A program made the position numbers and the translations under genes. Below the pieces are notes generated by a model. It did not search any database and was not told the DNA's origin. It saw only the letters and a program-made list of their open reading frames with translations. Below, piece after piece: positions 1 through 8,763 of a stretch of 64,000 bases of DNA. This DNA comes from Yersinia alsatica. Lineage in GTDB: Bacteria; Pseudomonadota; Gammaproteobacteria; Enterobacterales; Enterobacteriaceae. The number at the start of each line of letters is the position of its first letter. Within the stretch, counting starts at the first letter, position 1. The stretch is from the NCBI RefSeq assembly GCF_902170305.1, contig NZ_CABHWW010000039.1:1-64000 (forward strand). The letters are read 5' to 3'.

Positions 1-339
1 ATTCCATTGATCAAAACTAAAGCTACCCGGTTCCCCCATAAGGTGAATGATAGTATTTTCATAATAATAGTCCCAGTCGTATCTATCAAATTCAATATTA
101 TCATCATTAATATTCAGATTTTTAATAAAAAAATCATTTTCTGAATAATTTACTATATCGAAGTGGTCGCCCAAATTAATGCTCCCGCCACCAAAATCAA
201 GCGTATTATCGGGTTGCCCATCTTCCAGATTACATCCACTGTCATCACAGTAGTCTTCAGGCCCGATAGCGGCAGCATAGCCAGAGAATACCATGCTTAA
301 AAATACGATAAGTAATGCAGATTTATTAATATGTTTCAT
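1..339 (-). CDS. Secreted protein of unknown function, 5' part only (runs off window edge)
   Basis: An open frame of 113 codons starts with ATG at 339 and remains open to base 1, so the gene continues beyond the window. An AAGGAA ribosome-binding site lies 11 bases upstream of the ATG. The first 24 residues form a clear signal peptide: Lys near the N-terminus, a hydrophobic core (LLIVFL), and a small-residue cleavage region around YAAA. The mature part is acidic and rich in Asp, Asn, Gly and Tyr, with two Cys near the new N-terminus (DYCDDSGC) that could form a disulfide. I do not recognise the family. The composition suggests an extracellular or cell-surface protein. Confidence 0.6.
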   Translation of the reverse strand, partial: MKHINKSALLIVFLSMVFSGYAAAIGPEDYCDDSGCNLEDGQPDNTLDFGGGSINLGDHFDIVNYSENDFFIKNLNINDDNIEFDRYDWDYYYENTIIHLMGEPGSFSFDQWN

Positions 340-750
340 TATAATTAACATTCCTTGTAGTGATATGTTTATGTGACTCGCTAAATGGAATACATACAAT
401 TAAGCGAAGTTTTGTTATCAAATTGTTTTAGCCACAGGCTGCCGCTGATTAATAGCTACATGAAAATTTATCGACTCCATAATGAGTAATTGAAAAGAAA
501 GTAATCGTTAAATATTTTTGTGCTTTGGGTGTTTCACACTGATAAGTGTTAATAGACAAATTTAGAGATGCCGTCTGTTAATGGCATATTAAAACGATAT
601 TTTTTAATATCCCCTTCCCCAGCAGATACAATCTTATCGCCGAGAGAGAATACATTAGAAATAAATGTCAATTAGCCTGGTTAATTATTTCACGGCAGGA
701 ATGATAAATATTCATACAGTGATTTAACACTCTCATTGACGTATAACTGA
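340..750. other. AT-rich intergenic stretch with no recognisable gene
   Basis: Between the divergent secreted-protein gene and the decayed coding remnants I see no credible open frame. The sequence is AT-rich and holds a small inverted repeat near 568-587 (ATGCC and GGCAT arms). The promoter of the minus-strand gene must lie in its first 100 bases or so, but I cannot point to convincing -35 and -10 boxes. Confidence 0.4.
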
Positions 751-1399
751 ATAAAGGAAATTCAAACCATTACAATCCCATTTAATGACTATGGATATCA
801 CTATACTCGATCTATTAATCTGTTTAAAACCAATAATATAGATCATTTCCCTATAACATTGAGCTTAACTAGTCATATAGACTATTGGTTACCTATTGCG
901 CAGATTTTTCGATCGCATTCGCTAAAAAAAGTGAATTTATATATCAACTCTATGACTCAATCTGGTTAATTATATTTTTAATTGAAATACAAAAAATAAG
1001 TAAAATCCTTATCTACATTGGATATATCCTACAGTCGTAAATGAATTTACGCACAATCAGGGTAATATATGGCCGTTTAAATGCAGCAGACTGGGTGATT
1101 ACCCTGTTGATGGGGATAACGGTCAGTGGTCACAGACGAAACATCTAATTCAAATTTTCAAACCTCATTTTAGATCTGAAATTAGAGTCTCAAATGTAGA
1201 TTATTATCTTATTAGAATTGGCGCTGCGCATTGCCGAGTGGTTCATCCCTATCGCGCGGCAATGATCCCACTGGAAAATTTCCAGATAGCATTTGTGGTT
1301 ATTGGTGCGGTCGCATTACTATCGCTAGTAGACACATTGACGCTTAGCGGGATGCGGGCGATGAAGTGTGTAAGAAGCCAGTCAGACGCGGAAATGTAA
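751..1399 (+). pseudogene. Composite of decayed coding remnants (possible Hcp-like piece, MFS transporter C-terminus)
   Basis: Two open stretches are present without a usable ATG-led gene. The frame 751-969 (72 codons, no ATG start) translates to a peptide whose second half (HFPITLSL, ID, LKKVNLY, TQSG) is reminiscent of the central strands of Hcp-type type VI tube proteins; after its stop, another frame continues with IEIQKISKI, as expected after a frameshift. The frame 1004-1399 (131 codons to a TAA) has an unknown first half. Its last 45 residues (from AMIPLENFQIAF to SDAEM) look like the final transmembrane segment and tail of a DHA2-type MFS transporter. Family calls are weak and from memory of motifs; the absence of starts and the changing frames are directly visible. 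Confidence 0.35.
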
Positions 1400-1489
1400 A
1401 ATAGTGATGTCGCAATGGCTTCCTTGCAGACTCAAGGGTATGTTAATCATATCAATTATAATATTGGCAACGAAAAATAAGGAATGCAT

Positions 1490-2239
1490 ATGATCGTTTT
1501 CGTCACTGGCGCAACCTCAGGTTTTGGTGAGGCTATCGCCCGCAAATTTATCAGCCACGGTCATCAGGTTATCGCGACAGGCCGTCGTCAGGAGCGGCTG
1601 GAAGAGCTAAAAACAGAACTGGGCGCAAAGCTGCATATCGTGCGGCTAGATGTACGAAATCGTGCGGCTATTCAGCAAGTTATCGACGAACTCCCCGCCG
1701 AGCTGAAAAATATCGACGTGCTGGTGAATAACGCCGGTTTGGCATTGGGGTTGGAACCAGCTCACCGGGCCAATGTTGAAGACTGGGATACCATGATTGA
1801 CACCAATACCAAAGGTTTGGTGAATATGACGCGCGCGTTATTGCCGGAAATGGTGGCGCGTAATGTGGGTCATATTATCAATATTGGTTCTACCGCGGCT
1901 AACTGGCCTTACGCCGGTGGTAATGTGTACGGTGCTACCAAAGCCTTTGTTAAGCAATTCAGCTTAGGTCTGCGCGCTGATTTGCATGGCACACATATTC
2001 GTGTGACTGACATTGAACCGGGGATGGTTGGTGGTACTGAATTCTCCGCCGTCCGTTTTAAAGGTGATGGCGAGCGCGTGAATAAAACTTATGATGGTGC
2101 AAACCCGTTGACACCAGAAGATGTCGCCGAAGCCGTGTATTGGGTGGCCACTCTACCTGCTCGCGTTAATATTAACTCACTGGAAATGATGCCAGTCAGC
2201 CAATCCTTTGCTGGATTAAGTATTCACCGCGAAGGTTAA
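1490..2239 (+). CDS. ydfG: NADP-dependent short-chain dehydrogenase YdfG (L-allo-threonine / serine dehydrogenase, malonic semialdehyde reductase)
   Basis: A 249-residue cytosolic short-chain dehydrogenase. The glycine-rich nucleotide-binding motif GATSGFG lies at residues 6-12, followed by the NNAG motif. The catalytic Ser (NIGSTAANWPY) and the YGATK catalytic Tyr-Lys pair are present, and the arginines of ATGRRQER fit NADP preference. The sequence matches E. coli YdfG almost end to end. YdfG oxidises serine and allo-threonine at C3 and reduces malonic semialdehyde. An ATG at 1484 is also in frame, but the AAGGA at 1479-1483 abuts it; the ATG at 1490 leaves six bases of spacing and gives the family N-terminus MIVFVTGA. 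The gene stands alone, with decayed sequence upstream and a convergent autotransporter downstream. Confidence 0.95.
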   Translation: MIVFVTGATSGFGEAIARKFISHGHQVIATGRRQERLEELKTELGAKLHIVRLDVRNRAAIQQVIDELPAELKNIDVLVNNAGLALGLEPAHRANVEDWDTMIDTNTKGLVNMTRALLPEMVARNVGHIINIGSTAANWPYAGGNVYGATKAFVKQFSLGLRADLHGTHIRVTDIEPGMVGGTEFSAVRFKGDGERVNKTYDGANPLTPEDVAEAVYWVATLPARVNINSLEMMPVSQSFAGLSIHREG

Positions 2240-2290
2240 TCCAACGCATAAAATCACTGGGGCATAGCTCATTTATCTTCATGGGCTGTG

Positions 2291-4942
2291 CTACCAGCTT
2301 ACCCGAACGCCTACCGTACCGCCGATGGCATAATTGTCATTAACATTGCGGGTTGCAGTGATTAGATTCACATTGCCATAGACTCCATAGCGCCCGTTCT
2401 GCCATTCATAAGTTCCCCCGGCACCGACCCCCACCGATTGCCGTTCATCTCGGGTAGTAAAATCAATGCCGGATACTCTGGTTTTAGTGCCATTCAGGAA
2501 CTCATTATAAACATCAAGATTACTGTAGAGGTGTGAGCGGCTGGTTGTGCCATTTTCTGCAATCCACACATTCTCTTTGTCCAGCGATACTCCCGCCCTT
2601 CCTCGCAAGCTATCTCCATCCTGAAGTGAAACTTCGCTACCATATGGGTCGCGGAACGTATCAAAATCTACCCGTGAATAGGTCAGTTGCAGTTGGGGTG
2701 TCAATGAGAAACCATTGCCTAGTTGATAATGTTTACCCGTTTCGACCGAGGAAGCATACCCCCTGCCCGAATTACCATTAGCAACCGGGTGCCCTTCTGT
2801 TGTGGAGTTCAAGTCACTGTCAAACCACATGGTTTGTAATTGGCCGTCGATATACACGCCATCGGCACTGTACCAAGTGAGCGTTGTACCTACGCCATAA
2901 CCATTGGTATCAATATTGCCGTAACCAAAGTAAGAGTTAATATCGGCTTTTGCTTTACCGTAGGAGAAACTCACCCCGCCGGTTAGCAATGAGCCGTCTT
3001 GGCTTTGATGCAATGGCACATCGATGCCGGTTTGTAATTTCCACACATCGATATTGCGATGTGAGCTGCTGGTAGAGTTGGCGGGATCGACGACTTGATG
3101 GCTACCTTCGATACGCCCCCATGCCCATTGATTATCATTCGAATTATTTGAGTCGAGTTCAGTTTGTGTCTGAGACCAGTAACGATTGCCAACACGTTGT
3201 TGCAAGGTCGGCAGTGTGTTAAGTGCAGCTAGCACTTGCGGATACTGTTCATATAAAGGTACCCCCGCCTGATAGCGCGGGCTGCCGGGTACAACATCGG
3301 TTCCCGGATCTGACTCAGTTGACAGCAGTTCAGAGGAAAGAGACCAATCGCGTCCAGCAACCGCTGCATTTCCATTGGCCTGTAAAGTGTAAGCATAGGC
3401 TCCGGCAATGACGGCTTGTTGGCCTGCCCCTGTGACATAGTCGCCAGCCAGCAAGAAACTCCCATCAGGTGCTAAGCCGCCGACATCAATAACATTAATA
3501 CCGTTAATGGTGGTATTGCCAAGGCCGCCTAAATTGGTCACCCGAACCGTAGTAGTACCGCTCGCATTACCTGATATCAGTAATTTATCGGTGGCAGAAC
3601 TGTCATTGCCCAGCACCGACTCAATTTGCAGTACACCATTATCCCCCACATAGTTGCCATCGACCGTCAGGGTTCCGATGGAATTCCCAGGAGAAATAAT
3701 ACCGGCGTTAGTGGTGTTACCGACGATGCCATTACCTTCCAACTGGCCGCCAGCGAGGATCATCGCCGTGGCGCCAGAGAGATTGCCGTTAACCTGTAGA
3801 ATACCCTGATCACTGGCCTGCAATGTGCCCGTAAAATCGCCTTGGTTGCTGTTGAATATGGTCCGGCCGGCAACGGCGTCAATCAGCCCGGAACCCACTA
3901 AACCTGTTGCGGAACCTGCCGTATTGTTAGCGCCACCATTCAGAGTGGCATCAAACACATAATTAGCTGAGGTATGATTGAGGATGATGCGCCCATCGCC
4001 AGCGCCAAACAGGATGCTGGCGGTAGTAAGGGTACCGGCCTCCGCTGGTGCTGTACCAAGCAACCCACCGATCGTCAGTGTGCCGCTGCTACCCGCGTTG
4101 TTGGCAATCGTGACATTGGATGCTGCAACATGGCCCTGATTAACGATGTCTAGCGCAGCATTACCACTGGTGCCCACGACCAGCGTGCCGGTATTGTTCC
4201 ATTGCGAACCGTTGCCGTTGACCGTCACGGTGCCCACACTACCCACCTGCTGTCCCACCACTCCTGACGCACTCTCCACCAGGCCACTGTTAGTAATTTC
4301 TAACGTGCCGTTCCCTCCTTTCCCCACACTCAAATAGCCTGAGTTTAACCATCTTGAGCCTGCGCCACTGACCGTGACTTTACCTATACCCGTGGTCAGG
4401 TTGGACGCTATCTCGGCGTCAGTATTTGATACCAAACCACTATTAATGATGTTCATTACTGCATTACCACCGGCACCCATCCCAAATGAGCCAGAAATAA
4501 TCCATTGCGAATCCACACCACTCACTGTCGTCGCACCGATACTGCCGACTTGGTTACCAATAATGCCGCGCGCACTGGAAGCAGAACCGCCGTCGAAGAT
4601 ATTCAGCGTCCCGTTCCCCACATAGCCGACATACAGGACATCCGAGTTGTTCCATTGTGCTCCGGCACCACTTATCGTCACGGCCCCGGTGCTATTAAGC
4701 GCAGCAATACTGCCTTTTAAACTGGATACAATACCGCCACTACTAATGTTTAACGTCCCATCGGTGCTCGAGCCTACATATAAATCGTCGCCCACATTCC
4801 AAGGTGAGGCGTGCGTCCCCGGCACGGTAACAGTCTGACCGCTATCAATATTGACAACAGCGTGGGCATTGATTGGATAAAGGAGGACAACAAAAATAGA
4901 ACCGCAAGATAAAGAATAAATAAAACGGTTTTCGCTGGCCAT
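2291..4942 (-). CDS. Type V autotransporter with about 50-residue passenger repeats
   Basis: An 883-residue classical (type Va) autotransporter. Residues 1-28 form a signal peptide ending INAHA. Residues about 53-290 hold five repeats of roughly 50 residues, each with a GTLNI..GG-like core and a spaced SGAGSQWNN-like segment, which is typical of beta-helical passengers. A second beta-helical stretch with GNTTNAG, GSIGTLTV and GNY motifs follows. The last ~280 residues form the outer-membrane beta-barrel, rich in alternating aromatic strands and ending in GTVGVRVSW with a terminal aromatic, the BAM recognition signature. It therefore exports its own passenger to the surface; adhesion is a reasonable guess but there is no sequence proof. 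It stands alone, convergent with ydfG. No protease or lipase catalytic motif is apparent. Confidence 0.9.
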   Translation of the reverse strand: MASENRFIYSLSCGSIFVVLLYPINAHAVVNIDSGQTVTVPGTHASPWNVGDDLYVGSSTDGTLNISSGGIVSSLKGSIAALNSTGAVTISGAGAQWNNSDVLYVGYVGNGTLNIFDGGSASSARGIIGNQVGSIGATTVSGVDSQWIISGSFGMGAGGNAVMNIINSGLVSNTDAEIASNLTTGIGKVTVSGAGSRWLNSGYLSVGKGGNGTLEITNSGLVESASGVVGQQVGSVGTVTVNGNGSQWNNTGTLVVGTSGNAALDIVNQGHVAASNVTIANNAGSSGTLTIGGLLGTAPAEAGTLTTASILFGAGDGRIILNHTSANYVFDATLNGGANNTAGSATGLVGSGLIDAVAGRTIFNSNQGDFTGTLQASDQGILQVNGNLSGATAMILAGGQLEGNGIVGNTTNAGIISPGNSIGTLTVDGNYVGDNGVLQIESVLGNDSSATDKLLISGNASGTTTVRVTNLGGLGNTTINGINVIDVGGLAPDGSFLLAGDYVTGAGQQAVIAGAYAYTLQANGNAAVAGRDWSLSSELLSTESDPGTDVVPGSPRYQAGVPLYEQYPQVLAALNTLPTLQQRVGNRYWSQTQTELDSNNSNDNQWAWGRIEGSHQVVDPANSTSSSHRNIDVWKLQTGIDVPLHQSQDGSLLTGGVSFSYGKAKADINSYFGYGNIDTNGYGVGTTLTWYSADGVYIDGQLQTMWFDSDLNSTTEGHPVANGNSGRGYASSVETGKHYQLGNGFSLTPQLQLTYSRVDFDTFRDPYGSEVSLQDGDSLRGRAGVSLDKENVWIAENGTTSRSHLYSNLDVYNEFLNGTKTRVSGIDFTTRDERQSVGVGAGGTYEWQNGRYGVYGNVNLITATRNVNDNYAIGGTVGVRVSW
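4073..4786 (-). repeat. Coding tandem repeats in the autotransporter passenger
   Basis: Five successive units of about 150 bases encode LYVG / FGMG / LSVG / LVVG landmarks near residues 54, 103, 153, 204 and 254. The units have diverged at the base level, so this is an old protein repeat rather than a recent slippage array. Confidence 0.7.
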
Positions 4943-5176
4943 TTCGCTACACCTATATATTTACTTCAATGACTGCATACGAAAGGAACCTTGTCAGGTG
5001 AAGAGAAATCACCGGTAATCAACCACTGAACATAGCCACGTTTTTTTTATATTGATTTATGCATTATCCTCTGCCCAAAAAACACACAAGTCATCTATAA
5101 ATTATATAGCTTACATTCAGACAAACTGCACAAGTCGAGATTTCAATCAGTAGGCGCTTTTGCAACAATGGCCCCC

Positions 5177-5503
5177 TTAATTTACCCGCCAACCGGCGAT
5201 AATAATAAGCATACCCGCCAAAGCGACTCCCGCACCGACCCAATCAAATACCGAAAGTTTGATACCATCGACCACGCGTAGCCAAATTAATGCTGTTGCC
5301 ACATATACCCCACCATAGGCAGCATAGACGCGCCCACTGGCAGCAGGATGCAGTGTCAGTAACCACACAAATAGAGCCAAACTCGCAGCCGCCGGTAGCA
5401 ATAACCAGATTGTTGCGCCTTTACGTAGCCATAAATAAGGTAAGAAACAGCCGATTATCTCAGCTAATGCGGTAACAAAAAAAAGTAACGATGTCTTTAA
5501 CAC
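5177..5503 (-). CDS. ynfA: Small inner-membrane protein YnfA (UPF0060, SMR-like)
   Basis: A 108-residue protein with four predicted transmembrane helices that matches E. coli YnfA across its whole length, for example [18 protein letters not shown] and [14 protein letters not shown]. The family resembles small multidrug resistance transporters in fold, but its substrate is not settled. The open frame extends upstream to 5563. A GTG at 5503 preceded by AAGGGA with seven bases of spacing reproduces the family length and N-terminus (MLKTSLLFF), so I prefer it. In E. coli ynfA neighbours ynfB, as here, where ynfB is divergent. Confidence 0.92.
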   Translation of the reverse strand: MLKTSLLFFVTALAEIIGCFLPYLWLRKGATIWLLLPAAASLALFVWLLTLHPAASGRVYAAYGGVYVATALIWLRVVDGIKLSVFDWVGAGVALAGMLIIIAGWRVN

Positions 5504-5706
5504 ATGCAGATCCCTTGGTTTTGCTGGCATAAATAACACCCAACCAGCAGTGATAATTAACATCAGGTTACTCTACATAGTCTAAACAAGACTGTCGCTA
5601 GCTAGTGTATCGGCTACGAGCAATGATATAATTTTTGCATCCGCTGATAGCGTGCCATTAATTACATGATGATTTAACATCACCGACTGATAAAGGACTT
5701 AAGACG

Positions 5707-6078
5707 ATGAAGATAAATAGCTTGCCACGCCTGATCCGCGCATTTCTGCCGGTCGCTGTGCTTGCCTTGCCACTGACCTGGCAAACCCCGGCGTTAGCGC
5801 AATCGGCAACCTGCACTCAGGGCAGCACCTGTGTTTCTGTCGGTGGGAACAACGACCCAATGTCCAAAGAGCAGGCCCGGCAAAGCCAGCAGCAGTGGGA
5901 TGACACCCATCGTCTGCGCAATAAAGTGAATAGCCGGGTAGAAAAGAATTTTGATAAATATGATCGTGCTGAAGATGCTAAAGATAACTGCGATCGTAGC
6001 GATAATCTGAACGCTTATTGGGAACCTAACACTCAGCGCTGCCTGGATCGTCTGTCTGGTCGCCAGATTAATCCGTAA
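5707..6078 (+). CDS. ynfB: Periplasmic protein YnfB (DUF1283, UPF0482)
   Basis: A 123-residue exported protein. Residues 1-31 form a signal peptide with a hydrophobic core and an ALAQ-like cleavage site. The mature part carries the family hallmarks: QWDDTHRLRNKVNSRVEKNFDK and the C-terminal NAYWEPNTQRCLDRLSGRQINP, which matches E. coli YnfB closely. Two Cys pairs (CTQGSTC near the mature start; C later in KDNC and QRC) could form disulfides. Function is unknown. Its neighbours ynfA and ynfD are also its neighbours or near-neighbours in E. coli. Confidence 0.92.
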   Translation: MKINSLPRLIRAFLPVAVLALPLTWQTPALAQSATCTQGSTCVSVGGNNDPMSKEQARQSQQQWDDTHRLRNKVNSRVEKNFDKYDRAEDAKDNCDRSDNLNAYWEPNTQRCLDRLSGRQINP

Positions 6079-6188
6079 TGGGCCGCGATGTGTCAGATTT
6101 ACTTGAGGTTATGTGAGTCTGGGCTATCCTTTAGGTACCATTTAAGAATCAATACGTTAGGCAAGCCATTCATCCACATAAGGATTTT

Positions 6189-6437
6189 ATGATGAAAAAA
6201 ACGCTTATTATCAGCACATTGCTACTTTCTCTGGCGCCATTGGCTGCTTTGGCATCTTGCGAAACTGTCAAAGCAGATATCACACAAAAGATCATCAATA
6301 ATGGTGTCCCGGAATCCGGTTTTAAACTGGAGATCGTCCCTAATGATCAGGTTCAGCAAGCCGGTGGACAGGTTGTTGGCCATTGTGAAAATGATACCCA
6401 GAAAATTGTTTATACCCGCATCACTAGCGGCGAGTAA
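6189..6437 (+). CDS. ynfD: Periplasmic protein YnfD (DUF1161)
   Basis: An 82-residue exported protein with a signal peptide over the first ~22 residues (cleavage near ALAS). The mature domain matches E. coli YnfD: SCETVKADITQKIINNGVPESGFKLEIVPNDQV, then a VVGHCENDTQKIVYTR segment. The two conserved Cys (SCET and GHCEN) probably pair. It lacks the proline-rich tail of the E. coli protein. Function is unknown. The first of two adjacent ATG codons is used here; the second, at 6192, is equally possible after the AGGA site. A strong terminator follows at once. Confidence 0.9.
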   Translation: MMKKTLIISTLLLSLAPLAALASCETVKADITQKIINNGVPESGFKLEIVPNDQVQQAGGQVVGHCENDTQKIVYTRITSGE

Positions 6438-6454
6438 TTTCTCAATTTTCTAGC

Positions 6455-6485
6455 AGGGCGTACCCTTAGGTGCGCCCTTTTGTTT
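6455..6485 (+). terminator. Rho-independent terminator after ynfD
   Basis: Ten-base arms AGGGCGTACC (6455-6464) and GGTGCGCCCT (6469-6478), with one G-T pair and a four-base loop, are followed by TTTTGTTTT. Confidence 0.9.
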
Positions 6486-6531
6486 TATAAGTCATCTTCG
6501 AGCTTACTCACATGCCAGCCAGTTGCTTTAT

Positions 6532-7812
6532 ATGAAACGACCTGCCCACCTTTATTATTACCGTGCGATGCTGCGCCGGCTATTGATCGCTATTATGCTC
6601 GGCATGATGTCGGCATTGATTGTGTGGTTGTTCCATCAGGCTATGTTAGGGTTGGAGTGGCTATTATTCGCCCGCACGGATGGCAGTCTGGTTGCGGCGG
6701 CCTCTTCTATTACCGGCTGGCGGCGGGCACTAACCCCAGCACTCGGGGGCTTGGCGGCCGGTTCACTACTGTGGGCCTATCAGCGCTACCAACATCGTAA
6801 ACCCAGTGCGCCAACTGATTATATGGAAGCCATTGAAATTGGTGATGGTCGGCTAGATGTTTCCGCCAGTCTGGTAAAGTCGTTGGCCTCTTTACTGGTG
6901 GTTTCCAGCGGCAGTGCCATTGGTCGTGAAGGTGCCATGGTTCTGTTGGCCGCTTTATTTGCTTCCGTTTTTGCTCAGCGTTATGCCAAACCTAAAGAGT
7001 GGAAACTTTGGGTGGCTTGTGGTGCGGCGGCCGGTATGGCCAGTGCTTATCATGCGCCTCTGGCGGGTAGTCTGTTTATTGCCGAGATTCTGTTTGGCAC
7101 CTTAATGTTAGCCTCTCTCGGGCCGGTGGTGATCGCCGCAGTCAGTGCATTGCTGACCACCAATCTGTTACACGGCGGTCAGGAGACTCTCTATCAGGTA
7201 CAGGCGCTACCTTCACCCTGGCCGATACAGTATCTGTTGATGGCATTATTGGGATTACTCGCCGGTTTTTGTGGGCCACTGTTCCTGCGGGGTATGACCG
7301 CCAGTGGACATGCATTCCGCTCGTTGAATCTATCGCCCCCACTGCAACTTGCACTTGGTGGTATTATCGTTGGGCTATTATCGTTGATTTTCCCTGAGGT
7401 CTGGGGGAATGGCTACAGTGTGGTACAGTCATTTTTGACCACGCCACCCGGGGTGTTATTAATTGGCGGCATACTGATATGCAAGTTAATGGCGGTATTG
7501 GCGAGCAGCGGTTCAGGCGCGCCCGGCGGGGTATTTACCCCGACACTGTTTGTCGGGGCAGCATTGGGCATGTTATGCGGGCAGATGTTTGCCTGGTGGC
7601 CAATACTCGGAGACAACATTGCAGTACTCATGGCATTGACCGGTATGGCCACATTACTGGCAGCCACCACTCACGCGCCAATTATGGCCGCGCTAATGGT
7701 CTGCGAAATGACGGGGGAATATACCTTACTCCCCGGGCTGCTACTATCCTGTGTTATTGCCACAACAATAGCCCGCTGGTTACGCCCTAATTCAGTATAT
7801 CATTCGCGTTAA
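6532..7812 (+). CDS. clcB: ClC-family voltage-gated chloride channel/transporter ClcB
   Basis: A 426-residue polytopic inner-membrane protein of the ClC family that matches E. coli ClcB. Visible signatures are [12 protein letters not shown] (the GREG motif with the gating Glu), [23 protein letters not shown], and [18 protein letters not shown], the selectivity and pore helices. ClC proteins form dimers and move chloride, often in exchange for protons; in E. coli ClcA and ClcB support extreme acid resistance. The start is uncertain. A TTG at 6523, this ATG at 6532, and an ATG at 6568 that corresponds to the E. coli start (MLRRLL) are all in frame, and none has a strong ribosome-binding site. 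In E. coli the same neighbours (ynfK/bioD2, mlc) follow. Confidence 0.93.
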   Translation: MKRPAHLYYYRAMLRRLLIAIMLGMMSALIVWLFHQAMLGLEWLLFARTDGSLVAAASSITGWRRALTPALGGLAAGSLLWAYQRYQHRKPSAPTDYMEAIEIGDGRLDVSASLVKSLASLLVVSSGSAIGREGAMVLLAALFASVFAQRYAKPKEWKLWVACGAAAGMASAYHAPLAGSLFIAEILFGTLMLASLGPVVIAAVSALLTTNLLHGGQETLYQVQALPSPWPIQYLLMALLGLLAGFCGPLFLRGMTASGHAFRSLNLSPPLQLALGGIIVGLLSLIFPEVWGNGYSVVQSFLTTPPGVLLIGGILICKLMAVLASSGSGAPGGVFTPTLFVGAALGMLCGQMFAWWPILGDNIAVLMALTGMATLLAATTHAPIMAALMVCEMTGEYTLLPGLLLSCVIATTIARWLRPNSVYHSR

Positions 7813-7882
7813 AATAGGCTGACAATATTAAAACGACAGAAATTATTTATTTAGCTAAGAATTATCGTCTGCAATATTTATA

Positions 7883-8551
7883 TTATCGACTCATAGCCGT
7901 CAAATCTAAATATTTTGCCAGCGGCTTTTGTTCTGGATGAGGCAGATAAGGTAATTGTCCTAACTGCGGTGCCGGTAAACGGTCGCGTAACATTGCGATG
8001 GTTTCAGCATAATGTGCCAGCCCAGGGTTAATTCTATTCGCGACCCAGCCCAATAAAGGTAATCCATCATTGATAATGGCTTGTGCCGTTAATAAGGCAT
8101 GGTTAATACAGCCTAATTTAATCCCGACCACTAAAATAACTGGCAATTGTTCTTGTACAACCCAGTCAGAATAAAAGCGTTGGTCATTCATCATGACTTT
8201 CCAACCGCCACAGCCTTCGACCACCACCGTATCTGCTTTAGCCGATAATTGCTGCAACCCTTCGGTCATCTTGTTGTAGTTTATCAGGGTATCCGAGCAG
8301 GCATGGATTACATCGCCGACTAACGGATAGGGGTTAACTTCCTGATAATCAACTTCAATTGATGATGAAGCTTGTAAAATCAGTGCATCCTGATTACGAA
8401 ATCCATCGGGAGTTTCTTTGCTCTCGATCGCCACGGGTTTATAACCCACCGCTGTTCTGCCATTTTGGCTTAAGGCCTGAAGTAAGGCCCGTGACACTAC
8501 GGTTTTACCAACAGCAGTGTCGGTTCCCGTCACAAATATCCGCGTTAACAT
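7883..8551 (-). CDS. bioD2: Dethiobiotin synthetase paralogue BioD2 (YnfK)
   Basis: A 222-residue cytosolic ATP-dependent carboligase homologue. The P-loop GTDTAVGKT lies at residues 8-16; the VVVEGCGGW and NHALLTAQAI segments are as in E. coli YnfK. BioD converts 7,8-diaminononanoate, CO2 and ATP to dethiobiotin in biotin synthesis; this second copy lies away from the bio operon. The open frame starts at 8575, but the ATG at 8551 has a GGAG site eight bases upstream and gives MLTRIFVTGTD, which matches the family. It lies downstream of mlc on the same strand with a 212-base gap containing a strong hairpin. Confidence 0.92.
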   Translation of the reverse strand: MLTRIFVTGTDTAVGKTVVSRALLQALSQNGRTAVGYKPVAIESKETPDGFRNQDALILQASSSIEVDYQEVNPYPLVGDVIHACSDTLINYNKMTEGLQQLSAKADTVVVEGCGGWKVMMNDQRFYSDWVVQEQLPVILVVGIKLGCINHALLTAQAIINDGLPLLGWVANRINPGLAHYAETIAMLRDRLPAPQLGQLPYLPHPEQKPLAKYLDLTAMSR

Positions 8552-8728
8552 AACAATACTCCGCAATCTGGCCACTTCGACTCACGTTTTTCCGCATAAC
8601 ATTAGCGAAATTGGCAACATGGTTAAAAGTCTAGGCGATGCCAGAGATGGACAGCTTGCGTTAGCGCAATGTTTTGCCGAACTGGGAGAGGTTTTTAACA
8701 GATAGCGCCAAATAACGTTGAGCATACC

Positions 8729-8757
8729 CACTAATAATTAACTCTTAATTATTAGTG
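8729..8757 (-). repeat. Perfect 13-bp hairpin directly after mlc
   Basis: The arms CACTAATAATTAA (8729-8741) and TTAATTATTAGTG (8745-8757) are perfect with a three-base loop. On the minus strand it starts seven bases after the mlc stop codon. No U-rich tract follows, so it is more likely an mRNA 3'-end stabiliser or a weak terminator than a classic terminator. Confidence 0.65.
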
Positions 8758-8763
8758 AATACT

